Source: Candidatus Sulfopaludibacter sp. SbA3
GTDB lineage: Bacteria > Acidobacteriota > Terriglobia > 2-12-FULL-54-10
DNA: 11,716 bases
Assembly (NCBI GenBank): GCA_945865705.1
Contig: CAMBEY010000070.1
Coordinates: 1 to 11,716, forward strand
Direction: 5' to 3'
A program made the position numbers and the translations under genes. Positions 1 through 6,737 of this stretch are shown in pieces (position 1 is the stretch's first letter; every line of letters begins with the position of its first letter). The notes beneath the pieces were generated by a model, which saw only the letters and a list, made by a program, of their open reading frames with translations, was not told the DNA's origin and did no database searches.

Positions 1-2052
1 GCGCCGCTGGCGGATCGCTTCGTGCAGAATGAGCCGCGTCCCGATCAGCCGGCCACCGAGCAGACCGACGTGCGCGTGCTCTACGATAATGAAAACCTTT
101 ACATCGGCGTCTACGCCCATGACAGCGAGCCGGGCAAAGTCATCGTCGCCGACCTGAACCGCGACTTCACGCGCGATACCGGCGACACGGCGGAGATCAT
201 CATTGACACCTTCCGCGATGAGCGCAACGGCTATCAGTTCGCCACAAATCCGGCGGGCGCGATGTGGGATGCGCAAATGGCCAACGAGGGCCGCGAGACC
301 AACGAGAGTTGGGACGGCGTGTGGACTGTGAAAACGCAGCGGCTGGAGGATGGCTGGAGCGCGGAGTTTTCCATCCCTTTCAAGTCGCTGAAATTTCGCG
401 AGATGGATGTGCAGAGTTGGGGGATCAACTTTCAGCGCAATCTACGGCGCAAGAATGAAGACAGCTACTGGTCGCCGCTCCCTCGCATTTATCAATTGAA
501 TCGCGTGTCGCTGGCCGGGACGCTCAATGATCTGGAAGGCATCCAACCCGGTCGCAACCTGCGCTTCAAACCGTATGTGGTGGGGAGCCTTGGACAGTTC
601 GCGGACGGCGACAAAGATTGGACCGGCGACGCGGGCCTCGACATGAAGTATGGCCTGACGACGGGCCTGACCTGGGACTTCACGCTGAACACCGACTTCT
701 CGCAGGTGGAGGCCGATGAGCAGCAAATCAACCTCAGCGGCTTCAGCCTCTTTTTCCCGGAGAAGCGCGAATTTTTTCTGGAGAACTCCGGCATCTTCCA
801 GTTCGGATCGGCGCCGGACCGCATGCCCATGGGTGGCGGCGGACGCGCCACCGGGCTGAACAACGACTTCTATCTTTTCTTCAGCCGGCGCATCGGTCTG
901 GCCGATAGCGGCGCGGCCATTCCCATCTATGGAGGCACGCGGCTGACCGGGCGCGCGGGCGGCTTCGAGCTGGGCTTCCTGAACATGCAGCAGAAAGAGG
1001 TCGGCGACAGCCTCCTGCCCAACTACAGTCCGGGGACCAACTTCACCGTGGCGCGGCTACGCAAGAATCTGCTGGGCAACTCCGACTTCGGCGTGATGAT
1101 GGTCAACAAGGAAGTGGTGAACTCGGCGCGCTACAATCGCGTGCTGGGCGCGGACGCCAATCTGCGCTTCGGGCAGTCCTTGAGTTTCAATTCCTATCTG
1201 GCCAAGTCCTTCCTGGCGAATGGCGGCGACGGCGACTTGGCGGGCCGCGTGGGGTTTGGTTACCAAGGCGAGACCTGGGACGTGCGCGGCGCATACACGG
1301 GAATCCAGGAAGATTTTGTCAACGAGATGGGATTCGTGCCGCGCCTCGGCGTGCGCAAGTTCGCCGGCCATGCCGGATGGCGTTACCGGCCCGAGAGCCT
1401 GCGCCGCGTACTGCGCCAGACCAATCCGCACTTTCAGTTTGACTACCTGATGAACAAGGACGGCGTGCTGCTCTACCGGCACTTTGACTATCACATCCCG
1501 TTCAATTTTCAGGACGGCTCATTCGTCGAGGCGGGCGTGAATCCCACGCGGGAGCAGTATATGAAGCCGTTCGCCATCAACCCGCGGCGGCGAATCAACG
1601 TTCCCATCGGGTCGTACTCGTTCAATGAGTATTTTATTCTGGCGCGCAGCAATTCCAGCCGCCCGATCTCCGGCAACCTGCGCTACGCCATCGGGCCGTA
1701 TTACACCGGCTACAAACACACCTATGGACTGGGCGGCGTGTTTCGGTTTAACTATCAGCTCACCACGTCATTCACCTACACGCACCACAACATCAATCTG
1801 CCGCAGGGACACTTCAAAACCAACCTGCTGAGCATCCGCGGCAACTATGCCTTCTCGACAACGATGTTCCTGAACGCGCTGGTGCAGTACAACAACGACG
1901 CGCGGCAATGGACTTCCAACGTGCGCTTCAATCTGATTCACCGTCCACTGAGCGACCTGTTCGTGGTCTATAATGAGCGGCGAGCGTCGGAAGGCGGCGA
2001 TCTGATCGACCGTGCATTGATTGCCAAGTTCACTTACATGATTGCCCGCTAG
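1..2052 (+). CDS. CBM9-like / DUF5916 domain outer-membrane-type protein, 5' truncated by window edge
   Basis: The reading frame is open from base 1, so the true start lies upstream; 683 residues are visible. A GTG at 22 is possible in frame, but conserved-looking sequence continues before it. Visible residues about 15-175 resemble the carbohydrate-binding module 9-like (DOMON-type) fold that heads DUF5916 proteins, with LYIGVYAHDSEP, DTAEIIIDTFRD and WSAEFSIPFKSL. The rest resembles the DUF5916 region, with TLNTDFSQVEADEQ (228-241) and FFPEKREFFLEN (251-262), followed by alternating aromatic/polar strands that suggest an outer-membrane beta barrel. The missing N-terminus should hold a signal peptide. 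Members are common in Acidobacteriota and Bacteroidota; no biochemical role is firmly established to my knowledge, and glycan binding or surface transport is inference. It ends at TAG 2050-2052, 168 bp before the next gene. Family assignment is firm, function is not. Confidence 0.85.
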   Translation, partial: APLADRFVQNEPRPDQPATEQTDVRVLYDNENLYIGVYAHDSEPGKVIVADLNRDFTRDTGDTAEIIIDTFRDERNGYQFATNPAGAMWDAQMANEGRETNESWDGVWTVKTQRLEDGWSAEFSIPFKSLKFREMDVQSWGINFQRNLRRKNEDSYWSPLPRIYQLNRVSLAGTLNDLEGIQPGRNLRFKPYVVGSLGQFADGDKDWTGDAGLDMKYGLTTGLTWDFTLNTDFSQVEADEQQINLSGFSLFFPEKREFFLENSGIFQFGSAPDRMPMGGGGRATGLNNDFYLFFSRRIGLADSGAAIPIYGGTRLTGRAGGFELGFLNMQQKEVGDSLLPNYSPGTNFTVARLRKNLLGNSDFGVMMVNKEVVNSARYNRVLGADANLRFGQSLSFNSYLAKSFLANGGDGDLAGRVGFGYQGETWDVRGAYTGIQEDFVNEMGFVPRLGVRKFAGHAGWRYRPESLRRVLRQTNPHFQFDYLMNKDGVLLYRHFDYHIPFNFQDGSFVEAGVNPTREQYMKPFAINPRRRINVPIGSYSFNEYFILARSNSSRPISGNLRYAIGPYYTGYKHTYGLGGVFRFNYQLTTSFTYTHHNINLPQGHFKTNLLSIRGNYAFSTTMFLNALVQYNNDARQWTSNVRFNLIHRPLSDLFVVYNERRASEGGDLIDRALIAKFTYMIAR

Positions 2053-2069
2053 GGCCATGGTTTTAGGTT

Positions 2070-2148
2070 GTCATCCTGAGCGCCGCGAAGAATCAGCTTT
2101 TGTTTGAGCCGCACGGCAAAGCAGATCCTTCGCTGCGCTCAGGATAAC
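2070..2148. repeat. Imperfect palindromic intergenic repeat (gtcatcctgagcg type)
   Basis: The arms are 2070-2100 and 2118-2148, 31 nt each with four mismatches, around a 17-nt loop. The left arm starts gtcatcctgagcgc and the right arm ends gcgctcaggataac. It lies 18 bp after the stop of the upstream gene and 72 bp before the next start. There is no T-run after it, so it is not a typical intrinsic terminator, although the RNA could fold and protect a 3' end. From memory, this word is a dispersed, often annotated-over repeat in acidobacterial genomes. Its dispersal cannot be shown from one window. Confidence 0.75.
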
Positions 2149-2187
2149 AGTGATGGAAGAGTGTGGCGGGATTAAACTGTGGTGGGC

Positions 2188-2199
2188 AGCAAGCTTGCT
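2188..2199. repeat. 12-bp perfect palindrome upstream of the sorbosone dehydrogenase-like gene
   Basis: The sequence agcaagcttgct is perfectly self-complementary and lies 21 bp before the ATG at 2221. It could be a regulator binding site or a small hairpin near the ribosome binding region (a weak ggggg at 2211-2215). A palindrome of this length may also occur by chance or belong to a repeat, since the adjoining gctacca word recurs near 10528. Confidence 0.3.
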
Positions 2200-2220
2200 A
2201 CCATCCGGCTGGGGGATTAA

Positions 2221-3507
2221 ATGCAACATGGAAATAACCGATTCATATTGGCTGTGCTGGCGGCGATGCTGTTCGGCGCCGGATGGCAAATAGCTTCCGC
2301 GCAGACGGCTGGCAAGCCGGCGAAGTCCGCCGATGTGGAGTTCGGCCCCGGCGCGGAGGTGAAGCTGGTGGCGCCCAACGCCACGGAGTCGGTGCGCAAT
2401 CGCTCCGAGGTCATCGGCTGGCCGGCGGGACGCAAGCCGTTGGCTCCAGCGGGATTTGAGGTTACGCTGTTCGCCGATGACGTGGACACGCCGCGCTGGG
2501 CGACCGCGCTGCCCAATGGCGATATTCTCGTTGCGCTCTCGCTGCGTGGCGGCAATCCCGGCGCCAGCTCCACCTCCAATCGCATTATTCTTTTCCGCGA
2601 TAAAGACGGCGATGGCAAGCCGGAGTTCCGCAGCAATCTGCTCATTAACCTGAACCGGCCACACGGGCTGTTGCTGCTGGGCGACTATCTCTACGTCGGC
2701 AACACCGACGCCGTGGTGCGCTATCGGTATCAACTGGGCCAGACAGAGATCACCACGCCGGGCGAGAAAATTCTCGACCTGCCGGGCGGCGGCCACTACA
2801 CGCGCAACCTGACCGCCAACGCAGCGGGGACGAAAATTTATGTGGCCGTGGGATCGAAGACCAACGTGGACGAGTCGGGCGAGGACGCCAAGGACCCGCG
2901 GCGCGCCGCGATTCTGGAGATCAATCCCGACGGCAGCGGCATGCGCGTGTACGCCTCCGGCCTGCGCAATCCGGTGGGCCTGGCCTGGGAGCCGGAGTCG
3001 AAACAGTTGTGGACAGTGGTGAACGAGCGTGACGCGCTGGGCGATCAGCTTGTGCCTGACTACGCCACCTCCGTGAAGGAAGGCGCGTTCTACGGCTGGC
3101 CGTATTCCTACTACGGGCAGAATGAAGACCCGCGCAAGAAAGGCCAGCGCCCCGATCTGGTCGCCAAGGCCATCCCGCCCGATTATGCGACCGGCGCGCA
3201 CACGGGCACGCTGGGTATTACGTTCTATACCGGCAAGCAATATCCGGCGAAGTATCAGGGCGGAGCGTTCATCGGACAGCACGGTTCGTGGAACCGCTCG
3301 AAGTATGTGGGCTACCGCATCGCATATCTGCCGTTCAAGAACGGCAAGCCCGCCGGGCCGATGGAGGATTTCCTCACCGGCTTCATCGCCAATGACAAGG
3401 AAGTCTATGGCCGTCCGGTGGTGGCCACGCTGCTGCAAAATGGGGCATTGCTGGTGATCGACGACGAGTCCAGCAAGGTTTGGCACGTGCGGTACACGGG
3501 GAAGTAA
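2221..3507 (+). CDS. Secreted PQQ-dependent sugar/sorbosone dehydrogenase-like beta-propeller protein
   Basis: This 428-residue protein has an N-terminal signal peptide (basic start, hydrophobic 9-24, ASAQ cleavage region near 25-28), so it is exported. The mature part matches the soluble glucose dehydrogenase / L-sorbosone dehydrogenase six-bladed propeller family: PRWATALPNGDILVA (91-105), DKDGDGKPE (127-135), NRPHGL (145-150), ASGLRNPVGLAW (245-256), NERDALGDQLVPDY (268-281), HGSWNRS (354-360) and a C-terminal blade ending SSKVWHVRY. H148, R249 and N250 are likely counterparts of the catalytic histidine and the PQQ-contacting Arg-Asn of soluble glucose dehydrogenase, and the ERD..GD segment resembles its calcium site. 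Members oxidise aldoses or sorbosone with PQQ in the periplasm, but many are untested and substrate cannot be inferred. ATG follows ggggattaa, a weak Shine-Dalgarno. A long open frame on the opposite strand is a coding shadow. Confidence 0.88.
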   Translation: MQHGNNRFILAVLAAMLFGAGWQIASAQTAGKPAKSADVEFGPGAEVKLVAPNATESVRNRSEVIGWPAGRKPLAPAGFEVTLFADDVDTPRWATALPNGDILVALSLRGGNPGASSTSNRIILFRDKDGDGKPEFRSNLLINLNRPHGLLLLGDYLYVGNTDAVVRYRYQLGQTEITTPGEKILDLPGGGHYTRNLTANAAGTKIYVAVGSKTNVDESGEDAKDPRRAAILEINPDGSGMRVYASGLRNPVGLAWEPESKQLWTVVNERDALGDQLVPDYATSVKEGAFYGWPYSYYGQNEDPRKKGQRPDLVAKAIPPDYATGAHTGTLGITFYTGKQYPAKYQGGAFIGQHGSWNRSKYVGYRIAYLPFKNGKPAGPMEDFLTGFIANDKEVYGRPVVATLLQNGALLVIDDESSKVWHVRYTGK

Positions 3508-3530
3508 GAAGACAGAAATAAGAAGTTAGT

Positions 3531-3606
3531 AGACAGGAGACAGTAGTCAGAAGGCGGAATCAGCCGGCGCCGCAGGCGATTCTGTCTCCTGTCTCCTTGT
3601 TTTTTT
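3531..3606 (+). terminator. Rho-independent-type terminator after the sorbosone dehydrogenase-like gene
   Basis: Perfect 13-bp arms, agacaggagacag at 3531-3543 and ctgtctcctgtct at 3582-3594, enclose a smaller internal stem (gaatc 3557-3561 with gattc 3578-3582, sharing one base with the outer arm, plus gcc/ggc). A cctt spacer and a run of Ts ending at 3606 follow on the plus strand. It starts 24 bp after the stop of the upstream gene. The T-run overlaps the stop codon of the converging methyltransferase gene (TAA, complement of 3605-3607). On the minus strand there is no T-run after the stem, so termination is expected for plus-strand transcripts. Confidence 0.75.
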
Positions 3607-4294
3607 AGCGGATGATGATTACTTCGCGCAGACTGTCTTTGGTGAGGAAGAATCGCAGCGAGGCATAGTCGCGGAACAGGCTCTCAATGGCGCGATTGTT
3701 GAACGAGCGCCACAGCTTGCCGGTGCCGCGGTGCGTCACCTGCAACTGATCGGCGCCGCAGATTCGGTACTGCTCCACCGGCACAATCTGCCCAGGCTGG
3801 CCAGCGTGGAAGAAGGCCAGCAGATGGCCATCGGGCTTGAGAAATTCGTAGAGGACTGCGATCAGCGGCTCAATCACGGAGTCCGGCAGAAAGTCCAGCA
3901 GGTCCCAGCAAAGAACGCCGTCAAACTGACCCTTCTGGTAGTTCAAATTTTCCCGGAAAAATTGTACGGCTTCGGACTCGATGGCTTCCGCCGTGGGCGT
4001 GCGCGTGGAATTGAATTGCAAGGAGCGGTAGAGGTCTTCCGTGCAGAGCCGGTGGCCGAGGCCGGTGATAAAGTTGATGTTCTCCTGGGAGGCCGCGCCG
4101 AGGTCGAGAATCTGCATGCCTTCAGCCGCGCCCACCGCGTTCCAGAACTCGCGTAGCCCTTTGCTCTGGCGCAACCCCGAAGCCGCGCTGCCCTGCAGGG
4201 TGGTGGCAGGATGCTGATCCTGCTTCAATACATGCCCAAGCAGACGCCGGACACTGCCGGAGATCTGCGCGGTAATGGCTTCGTTGGAGGACAT
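3605..4294 (-). CDS. Class I SAM-dependent methyltransferase-like protein
   Basis: I chose the ATG at 4294 (229 aa) over an in-frame TTG at 4327 because an AAGG element (complement of 4305-4308) lies 10 nt before it. The fold order fits a Rossmann methyltransferase: motif I-like MQILDLGAASQENI (60-73), an acidic end to strand 2 in LCTEDLY (83-89), strand 4 FDGVLCWDLLDFLP (124-137), and FLKPDGHLLAFFH (151-163), typical of the motif before strand 5. Motif I is unusual, DLGAASQ rather than DxGxGxG, so cofactor binding should be confirmed. The first 58 residues are polar and helical and match nothing I know. Target unknown. It lies 161 bp downstream of the bactofilin gene on the same strand; an AT-rich stretch near 4320-4355 leaves room for its own promoter. 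It converges on the sorbosone dehydrogenase-like gene. Confidence 0.75.
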   Translation of the reverse strand: MSSNEAITAQISGSVRRLLGHVLKQDQHPATTLQGSAASGLRQSKGLREFWNAVGAAEGMQILDLGAASQENINFITGLGHRLCTEDLYRSLQFNSTRTPTAEAIESEAVQFFRENLNYQKGQFDGVLCWDLLDFLPDSVIEPLIAVLYEFLKPDGHLLAFFHAGQPGQIVPVEQYRICGADQLQVTHRGTGKLWRSFNNRAIESLFRDYASLRFFLTKDSLREVIIIR

Positions 4295-4455
4295 ACTGCC
4301 GGAACCTTGCTGGGGAACTAAATCCAATCGCTAAAAATGTATTCGAATAAAATTTCAGAGCGCTGTCTTTTGCCAGACCCTTCCAAACACTTAAAGACCC
4401 GCGCCCGCGCCAACCCTCCAACCGGGGCGCGCGTGAGCGGGCACAGCGAGGAGCG

Positions 4456-5034
4456 CTAGACCTTCGCGCCAACCGAAGCGAGCTGAGGCTGGGCCGGAGC
4501 AGAGAAACTCTCCGACTTGTGTCCGCCGCCGGACTTGCCGTCGCCGCCACCCTTCTGGATGTCAATGCTGCCCTTGAAGAACGCGCCGTCTTCAATGACA
4601 ATGCGCGCGGCCACCAGGTCTCCGGTAACCGAACCTGACTTGCGAATCTCCACGCGATCGGCGGCTCGCAGATTGCCCTTCACGGCTCCCTGCACGACGA
4701 TCTCCTTGGCATTCACGTGGGCATTCACGCGACCGTTGGGTCCCACGGTAAGATTATGCTCGCGCAGCTCGATGGTGCCTTCCACCTGCCCATCAATGAA
4801 TAAATCTTCGCTGCCGGAAAGCTCGCCGCGAATAATGACGGACTTGCCAATGCTGGCGACACCTTTGGGAGCTTCGCTCCAGGACTGCGAACCTGCCTGC
4901 GAACCTGAATTTTGCGGGGTGCTGGACACGGGTGGGACCTCCTTGACTGAATCGGGCTTGACCGGAACGGAAGCCGGAGTATATACCGGCGTGCTAACCG
5001 GTGATTCTTTCTTTTCTTCTTTACGATTCCACAT
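4456..5034 (-). CDS. Bactofilin (polymer-forming cytoskeletal protein, DUF583)
   Basis: This 192-residue protein has a disordered Pro/Ser/Lys-rich head (1-58), a bactofilin beta-helix core (about 62-160) and a Gly/Ser/Ala-rich tail. The core shows the characteristic repeating rungs: SVIIRGELSGSEDLFIDGQV, EGTIEL, VGPNGRVNAHVNAKEIVVQG, VKGNLRAADRVEIRKSGSV, TGDLVAARIVIEDGAFFKGS. Bactofilins self-assemble into nucleotide-free filaments and scaffold peptidoglycan or envelope enzymes on the inner membrane face. The acidic/basic N-terminal stretch MWNRKEEKKE carries no signal peptide, so this copy is cytosolic. The start is supported by AAGGAG (complement of 5044-5049) 9 nt upstream. The methyltransferase gene follows on the same strand. 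A second bactofilin-type protein, exported and membrane-bound, lies beyond galT. Confidence 0.93.
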   Translation of the reverse strand: MWNRKEEKKESPVSTPVYTPASVPVKPDSVKEVPPVSSTPQNSGSQAGSQSWSEAPKGVASIGKSVIIRGELSGSEDLFIDGQVEGTIELREHNLTVGPNGRVNAHVNAKEIVVQGAVKGNLRAADRVEIRKSGSVTGDLVAARIVIEDGAFFKGSIDIQKGGGDGKSGGGHKSESFSAPAQPQLASVGAKV

Positions 5035-5299
5035 TGAAGGAAACTCCTTGCGCGGCAGCGGCGGCGAAATATGATATCTCGCGCGGGCACCGCAGCGCGT
5101 TCAGGAAAATCAATTGATAATATAAGCGAGGATGAATTGCCTAACGAGCACACCGGCCAGCTTGCTATGGGGAGGAACTGCTTGTCGGGCCGTGCCCATT
5201 TATCCCTGCCGGGCCAATATAGTACAGGTTCCAAGAGGGAAGCAATTCAATTCTGGCAGAACCGGCACTTTAGCTGTCACGGAATGGTCACTGGCAAAA
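5035..5299 (-). promoter_or_regulatory. Upstream region of the bactofilin gene: Shine-Dalgarno and AT-rich probable promoter
   Basis: On the minus strand, AAGGAG (complement of 5044-5049) is a good ribosome binding site. Further upstream an AT-rich island in otherwise GC-rich DNA (5106-5125) reads tatattatcaattgatttt on the minus strand. It offers -10-like words (TATATT, TATTAT) and contains the perfect palindrome atcaattgat (5109-5118). I could not find a convincing -35 at proper spacing, so the exact promoter is unresolved. The remainder, about 5135-5295, shows no open frame with coding character and no RNA family I recognise. Confidence 0.35.
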
Positions 5300-5387
5300 A
5301 AACAGAGCCGCGACCGGGAGGGAGCGGGGGTTGCCTCCGTTGCGGGGTAAAACCAACCACCGCTCCCTTACGGTCGCGGCTCTGTTT
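5296..5387 (-). terminator. Long hairpin followed by T-run, probable galT terminator; also REP-like palindrome
   Basis: The arms are 5300-5332 and 5355-5387, 33 nt each with three mismatches, around a 22-nt loop. The left arm begins aacagagccgcgaccg and the right arm ends cggtcgcggctctgtt. On the minus strand the stem starts 6 nt after the galT stop codon (complement of 5394-5396). It is followed by seven Ts (complement of 5296-5302, partly inside the stem), so it meets the criteria for an intrinsic terminator. The arm length and sequence are more typical of a dispersed palindromic element used as a terminator; I remember this word from Planctomycetota and Acidobacteriota intergenic regions. 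Confidence 0.7.
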
Positions 5388-5393
5388 CGGCCA

Positions 5394-6449
5394 CTACCGC
5401 GCCGGGAAATCCAATTTCGCCTGCGCTCGACCGGCAAATGAGGTCGGCAGGTCCCGCAGGCGGGCAGCGGCCTCCTCCGGAGGCAGCGGACAATAATAGG
5501 TCTCCTTGATGCTGTAGGACCGGCTACGCTTCTCCGTGATGGGCATGATCTCGATGTGCCAGTGGTAGTCGTCCGCCAGCGTAGTCCAGAAGCCGGACGT
5601 CTCCGGCCTGGCCCGGGTGTTGGGGCTGGTGTGCAGGACAAGGTGGTAGCTCGGCGCCACATGCTCCAGGCGCGCCAGCACGCGCCGCAGCAGGCTGGCC
5701 AGCTCGAAGTCGTCCGGACGCTGCAGCAAGTCTTCCTCGAAACTGGCATGGTGCGGCCGCGGGAGTATCCACACCTCAAAAGGCACGCGCGAAGCAAACG
5801 GACACAGCGCCAGGTAGCGTGGCGACAGGTCCACCACGCGCAGTCCCTGCCGCTCCTCCTGCCGCAGGATGTCGCAGAAGACGCAGCGCTCCTTCAATTG
5901 GTAATAGTCCTTGCACGAGCGCAGCTCATAGAGCACGCGGCGCGGGATGAACGCGCTGGCGGCCAACTCCGAGTGCGCGTGGCGCAATTGTTGCCCGGAG
6001 AGATCCCCACGATTCTTGAAGACCGTTACATAGCGCAGACGGATATCGTTCTTCAGATCGGCGATGCGCAGCGCCCAGCAGCGCAGCAGCGCCGCGATCT
6101 CCGCCTCCGGCGCGAAGGAAAGCTCGTGATAATGGTCCGGGCTTTCGATGATCACCTCATGCGCGCCCAGGTTGCGCATGCGGTCATAGATGCCCTCGGC
6201 CTGGCGATCCGCGCCGCCCTCCACGGTATAAAGCGGGGACGGATGCGGGTAAACGCGAATGGCCCCCGGCACGCCATTCGATGGCCCAGACGTCGGAATG
6301 GCGAGGATCGGAGCGAGCGGCGCAACAATTTTCGGCGTCAACGGACTCTCATCCAGACAATATGGGCACTGGCTCTCCGGCCCGCCTGCCTCGTCGTTAT
6401 TTCCAGCCAGCACCCAGCTTCTGGTGATGGGGTCTTTACGCAGTTCCAT
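5394..6449 (-). CDS. galT: Galactose-1-phosphate uridylyltransferase family protein with altered active-site motif
   Basis: This 351-residue HIT-superfamily protein has the GalT layout. MELRKDPITRSWVLAG (1-16) is the typical opening; CPYC (28-31) is a probable zinc site; AHEVIIESPDH (96-106) and FKN (144-146) are conserved family words. The catalytic region is GQQLRHAHSE (152-161); CVFC (189-192), FEVWILPRPHHASF (224-237) and WHIEIMP (297-303) follow. GalT transfers UMP from UDP-glucose to galactose-1-phosphate through a uridylylated histidine, here expected at H159. The family has HxHxQ; here the glutamine is E161 (codon GAG), and the usual Gly-Ala-Ser before it is Gly-Gln-Gln. The enzyme may be altered in rate or substrate, or act as another nucleotidyl transferase or phosphorylase. 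No Leloir-pathway genes are adjacent. The gene diverges from the membrane bactofilin-like gene; no strong Shine-Dalgarno is visible. Confidence 0.85.
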   Translation of the reverse strand: MELRKDPITRSWVLAGNNDEAGGPESQCPYCLDESPLTPKIVAPLAPILAIPTSGPSNGVPGAIRVYPHPSPLYTVEGGADRQAEGIYDRMRNLGAHEVIIESPDHYHELSFAPEAEIAALLRCWALRIADLKNDIRLRYVTVFKNRGDLSGQQLRHAHSELAASAFIPRRVLYELRSCKDYYQLKERCVFCDILRQEERQGLRVVDLSPRYLALCPFASRVPFEVWILPRPHHASFEEDLLQRPDDFELASLLRRVLARLEHVAPSYHLVLHTSPNTRARPETSGFWTTLADDYHWHIEIMPITEKRSRSYSIKETYYCPLPPEEAAARLRDLPTSFAGRAQAKLDFPAR

Positions 6450-6737
6450 ACCGACAGATCATCCCCGCGACGAAAATTCCTGAAGGGCCATTCTACATCC
6501 TCGCGCGCGCCGCCGCTCATTTTGGCAGGGACAAGTCTCCAGACCTGGCCACCGCCGCCTCGGCGTAGGATGACCGGTTGCCTCAAAATGAAAAACCGGC
6601 CGGCCGTAATGCCTTCCCTACCGGCCGCGGCCCTCGCGCGGTTGCAATCTAAGGGTAGAATGAGACTGAGGGGTGCGCGGTCCGGCGCACTCTCCAAATG
6701 TAAGTTGAATTTCCATGCCCTGTGGCCACAAGAATCT
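6450..6737. promoter_or_regulatory. Divergent intergenic region between galT and the membrane bactofilin-like gene
   Basis: This 288-bp gap must hold the promoters of both divergent genes. On the plus strand, TAGAAT (6656-6661) is a -10-like word, but no good -35 lies 16-18 bp before it. The stretch tctccagacc near 6537 and the GC-rich block around 6547-6572 (cgccgcctcggcgtaggatg) look like repeat-type intergenic DNA rather than coding sequence. A GC hairpin lies at 6597-6627. Although the plus frame stays open here, its composition and lack of homology argue against translation. Confidence 0.35.
6591..6627 (-). terminator. GC hairpin plus T-run on the minus strand, upstream of galT
   Basis: A 7-bp GC-only stem (cggccgg 6597-6603 with ccggccg 6621-6627, loop 17 nt) is followed on the minus strand by TTTTT (complement of 6591-6595). 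It lies about 140 bp before the galT start. It could be an attenuator in a galT leader or a stop for transcription entering from the other gene's side, or it could be fortuitous in GC-rich DNA. Confidence 0.35.

Noticed and set aside
1057..1494. Minus-strand open frame inside the DUF5916 gene
   Set aside because: It is antisense to conserved-looking coding sequence, with no recognisable domain and no ribosome binding site evident.
2071..3486. A 471-codon open frame on the minus strand
   Set aside because: It lies wholly antisense to the well-supported sorbosone dehydrogenase-like gene, and its first codons are a translated palindromic repeat (ILSAAKDLL). Its Arg/Ala/His-rich composition is typical of a shadow frame in GC-rich DNA.
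4295..4327. TTG start giving an 11-residue longer methyltransferase
   Set aside because: No Shine-Dalgarno precedes the TTG, whereas the ATG at 4294 has an AAGG element 10 nt upstream.
5071..5496. Possible small gene in the gap between bactofilin and galT (+ strand)
   Set aside because: It runs through the long palindrome and into galT antisense sequence, has no conserved character and no clear Shine-Dalgarno.
5556..6737. A long plus-strand open frame running into the membrane bactofilin-like gene, suggesting a 796-aa fusion protein
   Set aside because: Most of this extension is antisense to galT, has shadow-like composition and no recognisable domain. A signal peptide begins right at ATG 6738, which marks the natural start.
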